NCBI RefSeq assembly: GCF_030812675.1 | Contig: NZ_JAUSTE010000014.1 | Span: forward strand, 40,627-104,626 | Origin: Sinomonas atrocyanea | GTDB lineage: Bacteria > Actinomycetota > Actinomycetes > Actinomycetales > Micrococcaceae | Length of the DNA stretch: 64,000 bases | Direction of reading: 5' to 3' | Part shown: piece by piece, positions 46,469 to 57,903 of the stretch | Numbering within the stretch: the stretch's first letter is position 1 | Layout of the letters: each line of letters begins with the position of its first letter | Translations under genes and position numbers: made by a program | The notes under the pieces: generated by a model | What the model was told of the DNA's origin: nothing | Database searches by the model: none | Seen by the model: the letters and a program-made list of their open reading frames with translations, nothing else

Positions 46469-47463
46469 TGTCCAACTTCTTCGCACGCTTCGGCAACGAG
46501 CTCTACACCGGGAAGCGCTCCTACCCCTTCGTGGAGCGCAAGAGGGTCTGGCTGGGCGCGGCCGCGATGCTCGTGCTGATCTCAATCCTCATCCCGGTGC
46601 TCACCGGCGGGTTCAACCTCGGCATCGAATTCCGGGGCGGCAGCGAGTTCCGGATCTCCGACACGGCCTCCACCGACGTCCACCGTGGCGAGCAGGCCGT
46701 GGACTCCGTGGCGCCCGGCAATCAGCCCCGGGTGAGCAACATCGCGCCCGGGACGATGCGGGTCCAGACGGAGCGGCTCAGCGACACCCAGACCCTCGAG
46801 GTGAAGGGCAAGCTCGCGGCCTCATACGGGGTCGCGGCGGACCATGTCACGTCCTCGTTCGTCGGGCCGACGTGGGGAGCCGACGTGTCCAAGCAGGCCC
46901 TGCTCGGCTTCGTGATCTTCGTGGTCCTCGCCGCCGTGCTCATGGCGCTCTACTTCCGCACGTGGAAGATGTCGCTGTCCGCGCTCACCGGCATGTTCGT
47001 CACGATGATCATCACCGCCGGGGTCTACGCGGCCAGCGGGTTCGAGGTCACGCCCTCGGCCATCATCGGGTTCCTGACGATCCTGAGCTACTCGCTCTAC
47101 GACACCGTGGTGGTCTTCGACAAGATCCGCGAGAACACCGCCGACATCACGGCCTCGACCCGCCGGACCTTCGCCGAGGAGGTCAACCTCGCCGTGAACC
47201 AGACCCTCGTGCGCTCGATCAACACGATGATGGTGGCCGTGCTGCCCGTCGCCGCGATCCTCTTCATCGGCGCCGGCCTGCTCGGCGCCGGCACGCTGCG
47301 GGACCTCTCGCTCGCGCTGTTCGTCGGCATCCTCATCGGCACCGCGGCGACGATCTTCATCGCCGCCCCGATGTACGCCGGGCTGCGCGAGCGGGAACCC
47401 GGCCTGCGCAAGCAGGCCGAGCGCGTCGAGGCGCGTCGGTCCTCGGCGAACGCGGCCGTCTGA
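46468..47463 (+). CDS. secF: Protein translocase subunit SecF
   Basis: 331 residues with six membrane segments. Signature [16 protein letters not shown] after TM1, and the TM4-TM5 motif [18 protein letters not shown] with functional Asp. The ATG shares its first base with the secD stop (tgatg). Partner of SecD; final gene of the translocase unit, followed 56 bp later by relA. Confidence 0.96.
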   Translation: MSNFFARFGNELYTGKRSYPFVERKRVWLGAAAMLVLISILIPVLTGGFNLGIEFRGGSEFRISDTASTDVHRGEQAVDSVAPGNQPRVSNIAPGTMRVQTERLSDTQTLEVKGKLAASYGVAADHVTSSFVGPTWGADVSKQALLGFVIFVVLAAVLMALYFRTWKMSLSALTGMFVTMIITAGVYAASGFEVTPSAIIGFLTILSYSLYDTVVVFDKIRENTADITASTRRTFAEEVNLAVNQTLVRSINTMMVAVLPVAAILFIGAGLLGAGTLRDLSLALFVGILIGTAATIFIAAPMYAGLREREPGLRKQAERVEARRSSANAAV

Positions 47464-47518
47464 GCAGCCCCCGGGGCATACACTGAGGGAATCCCGTCAA
47501 CGAATGGAGGTCCCCTCG

Positions 47519-49939
47519 GTGGTGGAGCGTCCGACGTCGTCCCCGGCCCCGGCAGGGGCGCCCGGTGCCGCGGGAAGCGGCACCGGGGGCCCGTCGTCGC
47601 CCGCGCGCACGGCGTCCCCCGCACCGCAGGCCTCCCCTGCGCCCGCCGGCGTCGGCGGCAACAGCCTGCTCGAGCGCCCCACGCTCGGACGCCGTGACTG
47701 GTCCTTCGCCCGCCTGGCGCGGCTGACCGGACGCGGGCCGAGCGCCCACTCGCCGATCCTCGAGCCGCTGCTGCGCACCGTGCGCGCCAACAATCCGCGG
47801 GAGGACTTCGACCTCATCCAGCGCGCATACGAGGTGGCCGAGCGCAGCCACCAGGGCCAGAAGCGCAAGAGCGGCGATCCCTACATCACCCATCCCGTCG
47901 CGGTCGCCACCATCTTGGCCGAGCTCGGCATGACCGGGACGACGCTCGCGGCGGCCCTCCTGCACGACACGGTCGAGGACACCTCGTACACGCTCGAGCA
48001 GCTGAAGAAGGACTTCGGGCCCGAGGTCGCCATGCTCGTGGACGGGGTCACGAAGCTCGACAAGGTCCAGTTCGGCGAGGCCGCCCAGTCGGAGACCGTG
48101 CGGAAGATGGTCGTGGCCATGGCCAAGGACATCCGCGTGCTCGTCATCAAGCTGGCGGACCGGCTGCACAATGCCCGCACGTGGCGCTTCGTCTCGCCGG
48201 AGTCCTCGGCCCGCAAGGCCCGCGAGACGCTCGAGATCTTCGCGCCGCTCGCGCACCGGCTCGGCATGAACACCATCAAGTGGGAACTCGAGGACCTCTC
48301 CTTCGCCGCGCTCTACCCGAAGGTGTACGAGGAGATCGTGCGCATGGTGGGGGCGCGCACCCCCGAGCGTGAGAAGCAGCTCTCGGTGATCCGCGCCCAG
48401 ATCGCCGACGACCTGCGCGCTGCCAAGATCAAGGCCGAGATCACGGGACGCCCCAAGCACTACTACTCGATCTACCAGAAGATGATCGTCCGCCAGAAGG
48501 AATTCGACGACATCAACGACCTGATGGGCGTGCGGGTGCTGGTCGACTCGGTGCGCGACTGCTATGCGGTGCTGGGCACCCTGCATGCGCGGTGGAACCC
48601 GCTCCCGGGCCGGTTCAAGGACTACATCGCGATGCCGAAGTTCAACATGTACCAGTCGCTCCACACGACCGTGATCGGGCCCAGCGGGAAGCCGGTCGAG
48701 ATCCAGATCCGCACGCATGAGATGCACCGGCGCGCCGAGTATGGCGTCGCGGCGCACTGGAAGTACAAGGACCAGCCGCGCGCCCAGAGCCACACGCCCG
48801 ACGGCAAGGCCTCCGAGATGGGCTGGCTCCGCTCGCTCGTGGACTGGCAGCAGGAGACCTCGGACCCGGGGGAATTCCTCGACTCGCTGCGGTTCGAGAT
48901 CAACGCGAAGGAAGTCTTCGTCTTCACGCCCAAGGGCGAGGTCATGGCCCTGCCCGCAGGGTCGACGCCCGTGGACTTCGCCTACGCGGTGCACACCGAG
49001 GTGGGCCACCGGACCATCGGCGCCAGAGTCAACGGCAAGCTCGTCCCGCTCAACAGCGAGCTCAACCACGGCGACTGGGTCGAGATCTTCACGTCCAAGG
49101 CCGAGGGAGCCGGCCCCAGTCAGGACTGGCAGCACTTCGTCAAGAGCGCCCGTGCCCGCAACAAGATCAGGCAGTGGTTCTCGAAGGAGCGCCGCGAGGA
49201 GGCCATCGACAAGGGCAAGGAGCTGCTCACCCGCGCGATGCGCAAGCAGAACCTCCCGCTCCAGCGGCTCCTCAGCCACGACGCGCTGCTCGCCGTGGCC
49301 CAGGAGTTCCGCTACCAGGACATCGCCGGGCTCTACGCCGGGATCGGCGACGGCCACGCGTCGGCCCAGTCGGTCGTTGAGAAGCTGGTGGACAGCCTCG
49401 GGGGCGCGGCGGGCGCGGCCGAGGACATCGCCGAGACCATCGCGCCCACCAAGGGCAGCATCCCGCCCAAGTACTCCAACTCGGGCGTGATCGTGAAGGG
49501 CGTCGGCGATGTCTGGGTCAAGCTGGCCCGCTGCTGCACGCCGGTGCCGCCGGACCCGATCATCGGGTTCGTCACGCGCGGCTCCGGGGTCTCGGTGCAC
49601 CGGACCGACTGCACGAACATCGCCACCCTGCGCGCCGAGCCGGACCGCATGGTGGACGTCGAATGGGCTCCCACGCAGTCGAGCGTGTTCCTCGTCGAGA
49701 TCCAGGTCGAGGCGCTCGACCGCAAGAGCCTGCTCTCGGACGTCACCCGCGTGCTCTCCGAGAACCACGTGAACATCCTCTCCGCGCACGTGCACACCTC
49801 CACCGACCGGCTGGCCGTCTCGCGCTTCGCGTTCGAGATGGGCGATCCCAAGTACCTCAGCCACGTGCTGGGGGCGGTGCGCCGCATCGACGGCGTCTTC
49901 GACGTCTACCGCACCACCGGCAACCGGCGCCGCACCTAG
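47519..49939 (+). CDS. relA: Bifunctional (p)ppGpp synthetase/hydrolase
   Basis: 806 residues. In order: a Pro/Ala-rich N-terminal tail (1-60), HD hydrolase domain with [10 protein letters not shown], synthetase domain with [16 protein letters not shown] domain ([14 protein letters not shown]), a Cys-rich region ([11 protein letters not shown]) and ACT domain. It makes and degrades the stringent-response alarmone on the ribosome. Start: a strong ggaggt at 47506-47511 points to GTG 47519; the upstream ATG at 47504 has no ribosome site and overlaps it. The C-terminus overlaps the convergent AbiEi-like gene by 4 bp. Confidence 0.93.
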   Translation: MVERPTSSPAPAGAPGAAGSGTGGPSSPARTASPAPQASPAPAGVGGNSLLERPTLGRRDWSFARLARLTGRGPSAHSPILEPLLRTVRANNPREDFDLIQRAYEVAERSHQGQKRKSGDPYITHPVAVATILAELGMTGTTLAAALLHDTVEDTSYTLEQLKKDFGPEVAMLVDGVTKLDKVQFGEAAQSETVRKMVVAMAKDIRVLVIKLADRLHNARTWRFVSPESSARKARETLEIFAPLAHRLGMNTIKWELEDLSFAALYPKVYEEIVRMVGARTPEREKQLSVIRAQIADDLRAAKIKAEITGRPKHYYSIYQKMIVRQKEFDDINDLMGVRVLVDSVRDCYAVLGTLHARWNPLPGRFKDYIAMPKFNMYQSLHTTVIGPSGKPVEIQIRTHEMHRRAEYGVAAHWKYKDQPRAQSHTPDGKASEMGWLRSLVDWQQETSDPGEFLDSLRFEINAKEVFVFTPKGEVMALPAGSTPVDFAYAVHTEVGHRTIGARVNGKLVPLNSELNHGDWVEIFTSKAEGAGPSQDWQHFVKSARARNKIRQWFSKERREEAIDKGKELLTRAMRKQNLPLQRLLSHDALLAVAQEFRYQDIAGLYAGIGDGHASAQSVVEKLVDSLGGAAGAAEDIAETIAPTKGSIPPKYSNSGVIVKGVGDVWVKLARCCTPVPPDPIIGFVTRGSGVSVHRTDCTNIATLRAEPDRMVDVEWAPTQSSVFLVEIQVEALDRKSLLSDVTRVLSENHVNILSAHVHTSTDRLAVSRFAFEMGDPKYLSHVLGAVRRIDGVFDVYRTTGNRRRT

Positions 49940-50526
49940 CCGAGCCGGCCGAGCACGGCGCGGGCCCTGTCCTTGTGCGGCTGCCGGGGCATCTCCTCCA
50001 GTCCCGCGGACACGAGGGCTGCCGTGAGCCCCAGCCCGGGATGGCCGAGAAGGCGCCGCAGGACGGGCAGCGCCGCGCGCTCCTCGCAGTGGAGGGCGAG
50101 GTCGAGCGCGGTGCGGAGCCCGCTCGTCACCTTCAGCCCGGCGATGTCGACGACGTCGAGCTCCCCGAACCGCACCTCGTGGACCAGAAGCCGGTCCCCG
50201 GTGCCCAGACGGGCGAGCCGCCGGGTGCTCTCGACGAGCATCACCGGCCGCTCCGGGGCCGGCGCGCACCCGAGGATCCACGCCGCCGTCATCCGCCCCG
50301 CGACGGTCCGCTCGCGGACCCGGGACGTCAGCGTCTGTGCCAGGGCCCGCGCCCGGAGCTGGGACGTCGGCCGCACCGCCGCGGGCACGTACACCTGGGC
50401 GAGGATGCGGCGCACCACCCCGTCGGATTCCATCGCCTGCAGCTCGACGGCGCTGAACGGCCGGCCGGCCGTGAGCACGGGCGGACCGCCGAGGCCCGTG
50501 CCGCGGGGGAGGAGGAAATCAGGCAT
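49936..50526 (-). CDS. AbiEi-like antitoxin-family hypothetical protein
   Basis: 196 residues. The N-terminal part ([30 protein letters not shown]) and the central [40 protein letters not shown] and C-terminal [16 protein letters not shown] resemble actinobacterial proteins annotated as type IV toxin-antitoxin AbiEi antitoxin. No cognate AbiEii toxin is nearby, so a toxin-antitoxin role is doubtful. The ATG at 50526 lacks a clear ribosome site. It is convergent with relA. Confidence 0.7.
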   Translation of the reverse strand: MPDFLLPRGTGLGGPPVLTAGRPFSAVELQAMESDGVVRRILAQVYVPAAVRPTSQLRARALAQTLTSRVRERTVAGRMTAAWILGCAPAPERPVMLVESTRRLARLGTGDRLLVHEVRFGELDVVDIAGLKVTSGLRTALDLALHCEERAALPVLRRLLGHPGLGLTAALVSAGLEEMPRQPHKDRARAVLGRLG

Positions 50527-50610
50527 ACGGCCATGATGCCCGCCGGAGGCCCGCGGGCGCGCGCCCCGGCCGAGACCTGTGGACAACCGGCCGTCCCGCG
50601 GATGCGCCGA

Positions 50611-50640
50611 GGGCCCGGAACCGCGTGGCGGTCCGGGCCC
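50611..50640 (-). terminator. Hairpin terminator after the DUF349 gene
   Basis: gggcccgga (50611-50619) and tccgggccc (50632-50640) form a 9-bp stem; inside, ccgc and gcgg pair to extend it. It lies 21 bp past the stop of the minus-strand DUF349 gene. Confidence 0.7.
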
Positions 50641-50661
50641 CCGACAGGGAGCGGAGCGGGA

Positions 50662-52068
50662 TCAGCCGAGCTCGCCGGCGGACTTCTGCAGCGTCGTGAG
50701 CCAGAGGCGCCGTGCGTCGAGCGCCTCCTGGGCCTTCGCGGTGGCGCGGGCGTCCCCCTTCGACTGGGCCGCCGCCAGCTCCTCCTCGAGGGTCGTGATC
50801 GACGCCTCGAGCTGGCTCAGGGCGGAGTCGGTGCGGGCCTTCGTCTCGGGATCGGTCCTGCGCCAGTTCTCGTGCTCGGCCTGCGCCACGGCATCCTCGA
50901 TCCGGCGGAGTCCCGATTCCATGCGGCCCATGTCGGCCCGCGGGACGCGGCCAGCCTCTTCCCACCGGTCGCGGATCGACTGGAGCGCCTTCTTGGCCGC
51001 GTTCAGGTCCTGCACCGGAAGGATCTGCTGGGCCTCCGCGAGGAGCGCCTCCTTGACCTTCAGGTTGGACGAGTACTCCCGGTCCACCGCGTCGTTGGCG
51101 GCCTGGCGCGCCTCGAAGAACACGTTCTGGGCGGCGCGGAAGCGGACCCAGAGGGCGTCGTCCTCCTTGCGGCTCGCGCGCGGAGCACCCTTCCACTCCT
51201 CCATGAGGCGCCGGTACTCGCCGGCCGCCCAGCCCCAGTCGGTGGAGGTCTGGAGCGTCTCTGCCTCGGCGATGAGCCGCTCCTTCACGGACTTCGCCTG
51301 GGCATTGATGCTGTCCAGCTGGGAGAAGTACGCGCGGCGGTGCCGGTCGAACTGGGTCCGCGCGGCCCGGAAGCGCTTCCACAGCGCGTCCTCGGCCGCC
51401 CGCCCGAGCCGAAGCCCGGACTTCTGGGACGCCTTCCACTCCTCGAAGAGCTCGTTCATCCGGGCCCCGCTCGACTTCCACTGCGTCCGCTCGGGGTCCT
51501 GGCCGCTGATCTGCTCGGCCTCGGACACGATGGCCTCGCGCCGTGCGAGCTCCTCGGCCCGCGCTGCCTCATGCTGGGCCTTCTCGGCGGCCTCCGCCTG
51601 GACGAGCGACTGCTCGAGGGCGTCGAGGCGGCCCTCGGCCGCCCGCACGTCGCCGACCATCGACCGCTCGGCGAGCTGGGCGCGAAGATGGGACGCGGCC
51701 TTGCGGACGTCGGCCACGGCGGCGTGGGAGGCCACGCGCTGCTCGAGGAGCACGATCTGGGCGAGGACGTCCTCGTACTTGCGGGCGAAGTAGGCCAGTG
51801 CCTCGTCGGCGGAGACTCCCGGGTACTGCCCGACGGGGTGCTCCTCGCCGTCAATCGTGAGGAAGACGTGCCCGTCGCCCTCGACGCGGCCCCACTTGGA
51901 CGCCTCGGCGAGCGAGACCGGCGCCGCAGCCGGAACGGTGGCGACGGCGGGGGCAGGGGAGGGCGCGGCCGGCGCAGCCGGCTTGAGCTTGGCCGCGAGC
52001 GCGGCGGGGGACGGAACGGATGCGGCCGTTGCGGCCGCGGTGTCGTCGGATTTCTGACTTTCGGTCAC
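50662..52068 (-). CDS. DUF349 domain-containing protein
   Basis: 468 residues, mostly alpha-helical. An Ala/Pro-rich N-terminus (AAPAAPSPAPAVATVP) leads to a conserved SKWGRVEGDGHVFL segment and then three or four DUF349 repeats of about 70 residues, each with a W-x-F/W-R-x-A-x-x-x-F core (ALWKRFRAARTQFDRHRR, ALWVRFRAAQNVFFEARQ). The function of DUF349 is not known; distribution next to relA is common in Actinobacteria. GTG at 52068 is preceded by a weak aaagag. Separate transcription unit ending in a hairpin. Confidence 0.9.
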   Translation of the reverse strand: MTESQKSDDTAAATAASVPSPAALAAKLKPAAPAAPSPAPAVATVPAAAPVSLAEASKWGRVEGDGHVFLTIDGEEHPVGQYPGVSADEALAYFARKYEDVLAQIVLLEQRVASHAAVADVRKAASHLRAQLAERSMVGDVRAAEGRLDALEQSLVQAEAAEKAQHEAARAEELARREAIVSEAEQISGQDPERTQWKSSGARMNELFEEWKASQKSGLRLGRAAEDALWKRFRAARTQFDRHRRAYFSQLDSINAQAKSVKERLIAEAETLQTSTDWGWAAGEYRRLMEEWKGAPRASRKEDDALWVRFRAAQNVFFEARQAANDAVDREYSSNLKVKEALLAEAQQILPVQDLNAAKKALQSIRDRWEEAGRVPRADMGRMESGLRRIEDAVAQAEHENWRRTDPETKARTDSALSQLEASITTLEEELAAAQSKGDARATAKAQEALDARRLWLTTLQKSAGELG

Positions 52069-52133
52069 CGCTAGAACTCTTTCGATTGTGGTTTGTCCTT
52101 CGGATGGGGCTGCCGGGGTACCGGCAGCCCACG

Positions 52134-52922
52134 TCACTTCACCGTGAACGAGTCTATCGTGACTGGCGTCACGGGAGCCCCGTCATTGCCCGTCTTGACG
52201 CCCTTGGCGGCGATCGCCCGGACGACGTCGAGGCCCGAGGTCACGCGGCCCACGATCGTGTAGCCGCCGGCGCTGTCCGCAGGAATGGTCGTGTCCTTGT
52301 ACACGATGAAGAACTCCTGGCCGTTCCCGTAGGCGTTGCCTGCCGTCCGGGCGACCGCGATCGTGCCCGCCGGATACTTGCCGTCGGCGGGAGTGTTCTC
52401 CAGCGGTCCCCAGGTGTAGGCGGGGTCGGAGGAGCCGTCGGCCTTCTGCCCGCACTGCAGGAGGGCGAAGGCCGCGCCGGTGGTGAGCCTGCCGCACTGC
52501 CGGCCGTTGAGCGCCCCGGACTGGCCCAGCGAGGAGAAGACGGCCGCGGCCTGGGGGGCCTTCGTGCCATCGAGCTCGACGCCCACGGCCTTGCCGTTGA
52601 GCACGAGGCTGCCGCTGAAGGTCTTGCCGGCGGCGGTGTCCGGCTTGGGGATCTGCGGCCCGTTCGTCTGGGCTGCGCTGGGGGCCGCGCTCGGGGTCGG
52701 CGCCTCGAGCCCGGCCTGGGCGGCGGCGTACTCGGAGGCGGTGGGGTTGGAGGCGAAGACGGTTGCCTGCAGGACGGCCGCGAGGACGACTGCCGCCGCG
52801 GCAGCCGTGGCGGCGATGGTGTTGTCCCGCCGGCGTCGCTTCTCCTTGCCCCTGCGCAGCTCGGCCTTCGCGTCCATGAGCTGGATGCGACGGCGGTCCT
52901 CACGCACGTTCCGCTTGGCCAC
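52134..52922 (-). CDS. Membrane-anchored cyclophilin-type peptidyl-prolyl isomerase
   Basis: 262 residues. A basic N-terminus (AELRRGKEKRRRRDN) precedes one membrane anchor (about 33-54, IAATAAAAAVVLAAVL), then a Pro/Ala linker and a cyclophilin domain (about 95-262): LVLNGKAVGVELDGTKAP, ALNGRQCGRL, GTIAVARTAG, QEFFIVYKDTTIP and IVGRVTSGLDVV. Several classical catalytic residues differ, as in other actinobacterial members. It probably folds secreted proteins outside the membrane. GTG at 52922 follows ggagg at 9 nt. Divergent from hisS. Confidence 0.9.
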   Translation of the reverse strand: MAKRNVREDRRRIQLMDAKAELRRGKEKRRRRDNTIAATAAAAAVVLAAVLQATVFASNPTASEYAAAQAGLEAPTPSAAPSAAQTNGPQIPKPDTAAGKTFSGSLVLNGKAVGVELDGTKAPQAAAVFSSLGQSGALNGRQCGRLTTGAAFALLQCGQKADGSSDPAYTWGPLENTPADGKYPAGTIAVARTAGNAYGNGQEFFIVYKDTTIPADSAGGYTIVGRVTSGLDVVRAIAAKGVKTGNDGAPVTPVTIDSFTVK

Positions 52923-53017
52923 CGGGCAGTCCTCCATCCGCACGCTCATCTCGGGGTGCCTGAACAGGCGCATAAACTTGTGCAGCAATCAGTCTACGCA
53001 CAAGGAGTTTGTCCCCC

Positions 53018-54364
53018 ATGGCACGTACCGCCTCGCTGTCCGGATTCCCCGAGTGGCTTCCGCAGGAGAGGCTCGTGGAACTCCATGTGCTCGACACGCT
53101 CCGGCGCACCTTCGAGCTGCATGGCTTCGCGTCGATCGAGACCCGCGCAGTGGAGACCGTCGGCCAGCTTCTGCGCAAGGGCGAGATCGACAAGGAGGTC
53201 TACGGCCTCTCGCGGCTCCAGGACGACGAGGACTCGGCGAGCCGCGACGACGCGAACGCCCTGGCCCTCCACTTCGACCTGACCGTGCCGTTCGCCCGCT
53301 ATGTCGTGGAGAACGCCGGATACCTCGCCTTCCCGTTCCGCCGGTACCAGATCCAGAAGGTCTGGCGCGGGGAGCGTCCGCAGGAGGGGCGGGCGAGGGA
53401 GTTCACCCAGGCGGACATCGACGTGGTGGGCGACGGCGAGCTGCCCTTCCGCTACGACGTGGAGCTGGCGCTGGTGATCGCGGAGGCGCTCTCCGCGCTG
53501 CCGATCCCGCCGTTCCGGCTGCGGATCAACAACCGCAAGCTGGCCGAGGGCTTCTACCGCGGCATCGGGCTGACGGACACCGCCGGGGTGCTGCGCAGCA
53601 TCGACAAGCTCGAGAAGGTCGGCCCGGAGCGGGTCGCCGAGCTGCTGCAGGAGGAGCTCGGGGCCACGCCGGAGCAGGCCAAGGCCGCCCTCGAACTGGC
53701 CTCCATCCGGACCGAGGACACCTCCTTCGCCGACCAGGTGCGTGCGCTCGGGGTGGAGGACGAGCTCCTCGCCGAGGGGCTCGCCGAGCTCGAGGAGGTC
53801 ATCGCCGCGGCCTCGGCCGCGGCCCCCGGCAAGGTCGTCGCGGACCTGAGCATCGCCCGCGGACTCGACTACTACACCGGCACGGTCTACGAGACCGTCC
53901 TCGTGGGCCACGAGCAGCTGGGCTCGATCTGCTCCGGCGGCCGCTACGACGCCCTGGCCACGAAGGGCTCCCGCAAGTTCCCAGGAGTCGGGCTGTCCAT
54001 CGGTGTCACCCGGCTCGTGTCTCGCATCCTCAGCCAGGGCCTGGCGAGCGCGAGCCGCTCCGTGCCCACGGCCGTGCTCGTGACGCTCGCCGACGACGGC
54101 GCGTGGCCGGCGGCCCAGGGCATCGCTGCCAGGCTGCGCGGCCGGGGGATCGCGGTGGAGGTCGCGGCGAAGGCGGAGAAGTTCGGCAAGCAGATCAAGT
54201 ACGCGGACCGGCGCGGGATCCCCTTCGTGTGGTTCACCCACGCCGACGGCACCCACGAGGTGAAGGACATCCGCTCCGGCGAGCAGGTCGCCGCCGACCC
54301 CGACTCCTGGATGCCGCCGGCCGAGGACCTCGTGCCGCGCATCGCCGCCGCGCCGTCGGCCTGA
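53018..54364 (+). CDS. hisS: Histidyl-tRNA synthetase
   Basis: 448 residues, class II. Motif 2 is KVWRGERPQEGRAREFTQADID; the histidine-specific loop ARGLDYYTGTVYE is present (residues about 280-292), followed by the anticodon-binding domain (TAVLVTLADDGAWPAAQ onward). The ATG at 53018 lies 10 nt after aaggag. Downstream of it, after 52 bp, is aspS; hisS-aspS is a frequent pair. Confidence 0.96.
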   Translation: MARTASLSGFPEWLPQERLVELHVLDTLRRTFELHGFASIETRAVETVGQLLRKGEIDKEVYGLSRLQDDEDSASRDDANALALHFDLTVPFARYVVENAGYLAFPFRRYQIQKVWRGERPQEGRAREFTQADIDVVGDGELPFRYDVELALVIAEALSALPIPPFRLRINNRKLAEGFYRGIGLTDTAGVLRSIDKLEKVGPERVAELLQEELGATPEQAKAALELASIRTEDTSFADQVRALGVEDELLAEGLAELEEVIAAASAAAPGKVVADLSIARGLDYYTGTVYETVLVGHEQLGSICSGGRYDALATKGSRKFPGVGLSIGVTRLVSRILSQGLASASRSVPTAVLVTLADDGAWPAAQGIAARLRGRGIAVEVAAKAEKFGKQIKYADRRGIPFVWFTHADGTHEVKDIRSGEQVAADPDSWMPPAEDLVPRIAAAPSA

Positions 54365-54416
54365 GGCCTGCGGGTAAACTCGATCCGAACCACTCGTCCC
54401 TACTGAAAGAAGAGCT

Positions 54417-56207
54417 GTGCTGCGCACACACGGCCTCGGAACGCTGCGTCCCGAGCACATCGGACAGACCGTCACCCTCGCGGGCTGGGTGGCCCGCCGC
54501 CGAGACCACGGCGGGGTGGCCTTCGTCGACCTGCGGGACTCGACGGGCGTCGCCCAGGTCGTGGTCCGGGAGGAAGAGGTCTTCCACGGCCTGCGCAACG
54601 AGTTCGTCCTCCAGGTGGTCGGCACCGTGGAACGCCGCCCGGCCGGCAACGAGAACCCGCAGCTCGCCACGGGCGAGATCGAGGTCATCGCCGAGAAGGT
54701 GGTGGTCCTCAACACCGCCGATCCGCTGCCGTTCCAGGTCGACGAGCACGTCGAGGTCGGCGAGGAGGCGCGCCTGCGCCACCGCTACCTCGACCTGCGG
54801 CGCCCCGGCCCCGCCCGCGCCATGCGGCTGCGCTCGGAGGCGAACCGCGTGGCCCGCGAGCTGCTCCACGGCGAGGACTTCGTCGAGGTCGAGACCCCGA
54901 CCCTGACCCGCTCGACCCCCGAGGGCGCCCGCGACTTCCTCGTGCCCGCCCGCCTCGCGCCGGGCTCGTGGTACGCCCTCCCGCAGTCCCCGCAGCTGTT
55001 CAAGCAGCTCCTCCAGGTCGGCGGGATCGAGAAGTACTTCCAGATCGCCCGCTGCTACCGCGACGAGGACTTCCGCGCGGACCGCCAGCCCGAGTTCACC
55101 CAGCTGGACATCGAGGCCAGCTTCGTCGAGCAGGACGACATCATCGCCCTCGGAGAGCGGATCGTCGCGGCCCTGTGGCAGCTCATCGACGTCGAGGTCC
55201 CGACCCCGATCCGCCGGATGACCTACGCGGAGGCCATGGCCAAGTACGGCTCGGACAAGCCGGACCTGCGGTTCGGGCTCGAGCTGACCGACCTGACCGA
55301 GTACTTCAAGGACACGACCTTCGGCGTCTTCAAGGCCCCGTATGTGGGCGCAGTGGTCATGCCCGGCGGCGCCTCGCAGCCCCGGCGCACACTCGACGCC
55401 TGGCAGGAGTGGGCCAAGCAGCGCGGCGCGAAGGGCCTCGCCTACGTCCTCTACAAGGAGGACGGCGAGCTCGCGGGCCCCGTCGCGAAGAACCTCACCG
55501 ACGCCGAGCGCGAGGGCCTCGCGGCCGCCGTCGGCGCCGAGCCGGGGGACTGCATCTTCTTCGCCGCCGGCGAGCAGGGCCCCTCACGGGCGCTGCTGGG
55601 CGCCGCGAGGGTGGAGATCGGGCACCGCACGGGGCTCATCGACCCGTCCGACTGGGCCTTCGTGTGGGTCGTCGACGCCCCGCTGTTCGAGGCATCGGCC
55701 GACGCCAAGGCCTCCGGCGACGTCGCCCTCGGCTACTCCGCCTGGACCGCCGTGCACCACGCCTTCACCTCGCCCAAGCCCGAGTTCCTGGACACGTTCG
55801 ACACCGACCCGGGCGAGGCCCTCGCCTACGCCTACGACATCGTGTGCAACGGCAACGAGATCGGCGGCGGCTCCATCCGCATCCACCGGCGCGACATCCA
55901 GGAGCGCGTGTTCAAGGTCATGGGCATCGGCGCCGACGAGGCCCAGGAGAAGTTCGGCTTCCTCCTCGAGGGCTTCAAGTACGGCGCCCCGCCGCACGGC
56001 GGCATCGCGTTCGGCTGGGACCGGGTCGTCGCGCTCCTCGCGGGCGTCGACTCGATCCGGGAGGTCATCGCCTTCCCGAAGACGGGCGGCGGCTTCGACC
56101 CCCTCACGTCCGCGCCCGCCCCGATCACCCCGGAGCAGCGCAAGGAGGCCGGGGTCGACGCCAAGCCGGAGCCGAAGAAGGGCTCCGAGGCCGGCCTCCC
56201 CGCCTGA
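54417..56207 (+). CDS. aspS: Aspartyl-tRNA synthetase
   Basis: 596 residues, bacterial-type class IIb. OB-fold anticodon domain ([19 protein letters not shown]), motif 2 [23 protein letters not shown] insertion domain (about 285-420) and motif 3 ([14 protein letters not shown]). C-terminal tail [11 protein letters not shown] is a short basic extension. GTG start follows gaaagaaga. A perfect 17-bp hairpin ends the gene. Confidence 0.96.
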   Translation: MLRTHGLGTLRPEHIGQTVTLAGWVARRRDHGGVAFVDLRDSTGVAQVVVREEEVFHGLRNEFVLQVVGTVERRPAGNENPQLATGEIEVIAEKVVVLNTADPLPFQVDEHVEVGEEARLRHRYLDLRRPGPARAMRLRSEANRVARELLHGEDFVEVETPTLTRSTPEGARDFLVPARLAPGSWYALPQSPQLFKQLLQVGGIEKYFQIARCYRDEDFRADRQPEFTQLDIEASFVEQDDIIALGERIVAALWQLIDVEVPTPIRRMTYAEAMAKYGSDKPDLRFGLELTDLTEYFKDTTFGVFKAPYVGAVVMPGGASQPRRTLDAWQEWAKQRGAKGLAYVLYKEDGELAGPVAKNLTDAEREGLAAAVGAEPGDCIFFAAGEQGPSRALLGAARVEIGHRTGLIDPSDWAFVWVVDAPLFEASADAKASGDVALGYSAWTAVHHAFTSPKPEFLDTFDTDPGEALAYAYDIVCNGNEIGGGSIRIHRRDIQERVFKVMGIGADEAQEKFGFLLEGFKYGAPPHGGIAFGWDRVVALLAGVDSIREVIAFPKTGGGFDPLTSAPAPITPEQRKEAGVDAKPEPKKGSEAGLPA

Positions 56208-56218
56208 TCGGCAGCGCA

Positions 56219-56265
56219 CGACGGCGAAGGCGCGGCTCCCGCTGGGACCCGCGCCTTCGCCGTCG
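56219..56265 (+). terminator. Long perfect hairpin terminator after aspS
   Basis: A perfect 17-bp inverted repeat: left arm 56219-56235 (cgacggcgaaggcgcgg), right arm 56249-56265, loop 13 nt. There is no run of T after it, as usual in high-GC Actinobacteria. Confidence 0.8.
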
Positions 56266-56303
56266 GTGCCCGTCCTGGAGTGTCGGCGCGCGGAGGTAGC
56301 GTA

Positions 56304-57743
56304 GTGGCAATGGAAGATCTGTTCGGTTCCGGTGACGGCGACACCGGCGAGGACGCGCCGTCGTCCGCCGCGGGCGGACGCGCCGCGAAGGCGGCCCGCG
56401 ACGCCCAGCGCAGCCCGCTCGCCGTCCGCATGCGCCCCCGCACGCTCGACGAGGTCGTCGGCCAGCAGCACCTGCTCGGCGCTGCCTCTCCGCTGCGCCA
56501 GCTCGCGGCGGGTGCCGCAGCCGGCGGCGGCACCCAGTCCGTGACCGGGCCCAGCTCGGTGATCCTCTGGGGCCCTCCCGGCACGGGCAAGACCACGCTG
56601 GCCCACGTGATTGCCCGCGGTCCGGGCCGCAAGTTCGTCGAGCTGTCCGCGATCACGGCCGGGGTCAAGGACGTCCGCCGCGTCATGGACGAGGCACTCA
56701 CCGCGCGCGACCTGCACCGCACCACCACCGTGCTGTTCCTGGACGAGATCCACCGCTTCACCAAGGCACAGCAGGACGCGCTCCTCCCCGGCGTCGAGAA
56801 CCGCTGGGTCGTCCTCGTCGCGGCGACCACGGAGAACCCCTCGTTCTCGGTCATCTCGCCGCTGCTCTCCCGCTCCCTCCTGCTCACGCTGCGGCCCCTC
56901 ACCGACCAGGACATCCGCGGCCTCGTGGAGCGGGCGGCGACGGACCCGCGCGGCCTCGGCGGCGCCGTGAGGCTCTCGGACGACGCCGCGGAGCACCTCG
57001 TGCGCCTAGCGGGCGGCGATGCGCGCCGCGCGCTCACCGCGCTCGAGGCGGCGGCCGCCGTCGCGCTCGGCCAGGCGCACGACGACGGGCCAGAGCCCGC
57101 CGGACCGGTCACCGTCGTGGTGGCCCACACCGAGAAGGCGGTCGACGCCCACGCCGTGCGGTACGACCGCGCGGGGGACATGCACTACGACGTGGTGAGC
57201 GCGTTCATCAAGTCGATCCGCGGCTCCGACGTCGACGCGGCCCTGCACTACCTGGCCAGGATGGTCGAGGCAGGGGAGGACCCGCGCTTCATCGCGCGCC
57301 GGATCGTCATCTCGGCCGCGGAGGACATCGGGATGGCGGACCCCACCGCACTCCAGACCGCGGTCGCGGCGGCCCAGGCCGTCCAGCTGATCGGCATGCC
57401 CGAGGGGCGGATCGTGCTCGCGGAGGCCGTGGTCCACCTCGCCACCGCCCCGAAGTCCAACGCCGCCTACCAGGGCATCAACGCGGCCATCGCCGACGTC
57501 CGCGCCGGCCTCGGCACCGGCATTCCGCCGCACCTGCGCGACGCGCACTACGCGGGAGCGGAGCGGATCGGGCACGGCAAGGGCTACCGGTACGCCCACG
57601 ACGCCCCGCACTCGGTGGCCCGACAGCAGTACCCGCCGGACGACCTCGTGGGCAAGGACTACTACGTGCCCACGGCCAACGGCGCCGAGCGCGAGCTGCA
57701 GGCGCGGGTCGAGCGCCTGCGCGGGATCGTCCGCGGCAGCTGA
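56304..57743 (+). CDS. rarA: Replication-associated recombination protein A (RarA/MgsA)
   Basis: 479 residues, AAA+ ATPase of the clamp-loader group. Early [21 protein letters not shown], Walker [11 protein letters not shown], Walker B FLDEIHRF, then the RarA C-terminal domain ([21 protein letters not shown]). It acts at stalled replication forks. GTG at 56304 lies 6 nt after ggaggt; ATG at 56310 (MEDLFGSG) is the alternative start. rpsD follows after 160 bp. Confidence 0.93.
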   Translation: MAMEDLFGSGDGDTGEDAPSSAAGGRAAKAARDAQRSPLAVRMRPRTLDEVVGQQHLLGAASPLRQLAAGAAAGGGTQSVTGPSSVILWGPPGTGKTTLAHVIARGPGRKFVELSAITAGVKDVRRVMDEALTARDLHRTTTVLFLDEIHRFTKAQQDALLPGVENRWVVLVAATTENPSFSVISPLLSRSLLLTLRPLTDQDIRGLVERAATDPRGLGGAVRLSDDAAEHLVRLAGGDARRALTALEAAAAVALGQAHDDGPEPAGPVTVVVAHTEKAVDAHAVRYDRAGDMHYDVVSAFIKSIRGSDVDAALHYLARMVEAGEDPRFIARRIVISAAEDIGMADPTALQTAVAAAQAVQLIGMPEGRIVLAEAVVHLATAPKSNAAYQGINAAIADVRAGLGTGIPPHLRDAHYAGAERIGHGKGYRYAHDAPHSVARQQYPPDDLVGKDYYVPTANGAERELQARVERLRGIVRGS

Positions 57744-57903
57744 CCCCCCGCATCCGTGCTAGGCTGGATGACCGTCTGGCACGTCCGGGCCGCTGCCCCC
57801 TGCGTGGGGTGCGCCCGTCGGTAGCAGAAGGCAGTCGCGGGCCAATGCTCTCCACCTCGGGAGGCCAGGAATCCACACGCCGCGGCACAATGAAAGGACA
57901 CAC

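Noticed and set aside
47357..50281. 974-codon minus-strand open frame opposite relA
   Set aside because: Shadow of relA and the downstream gene, caused by strong codon bias.
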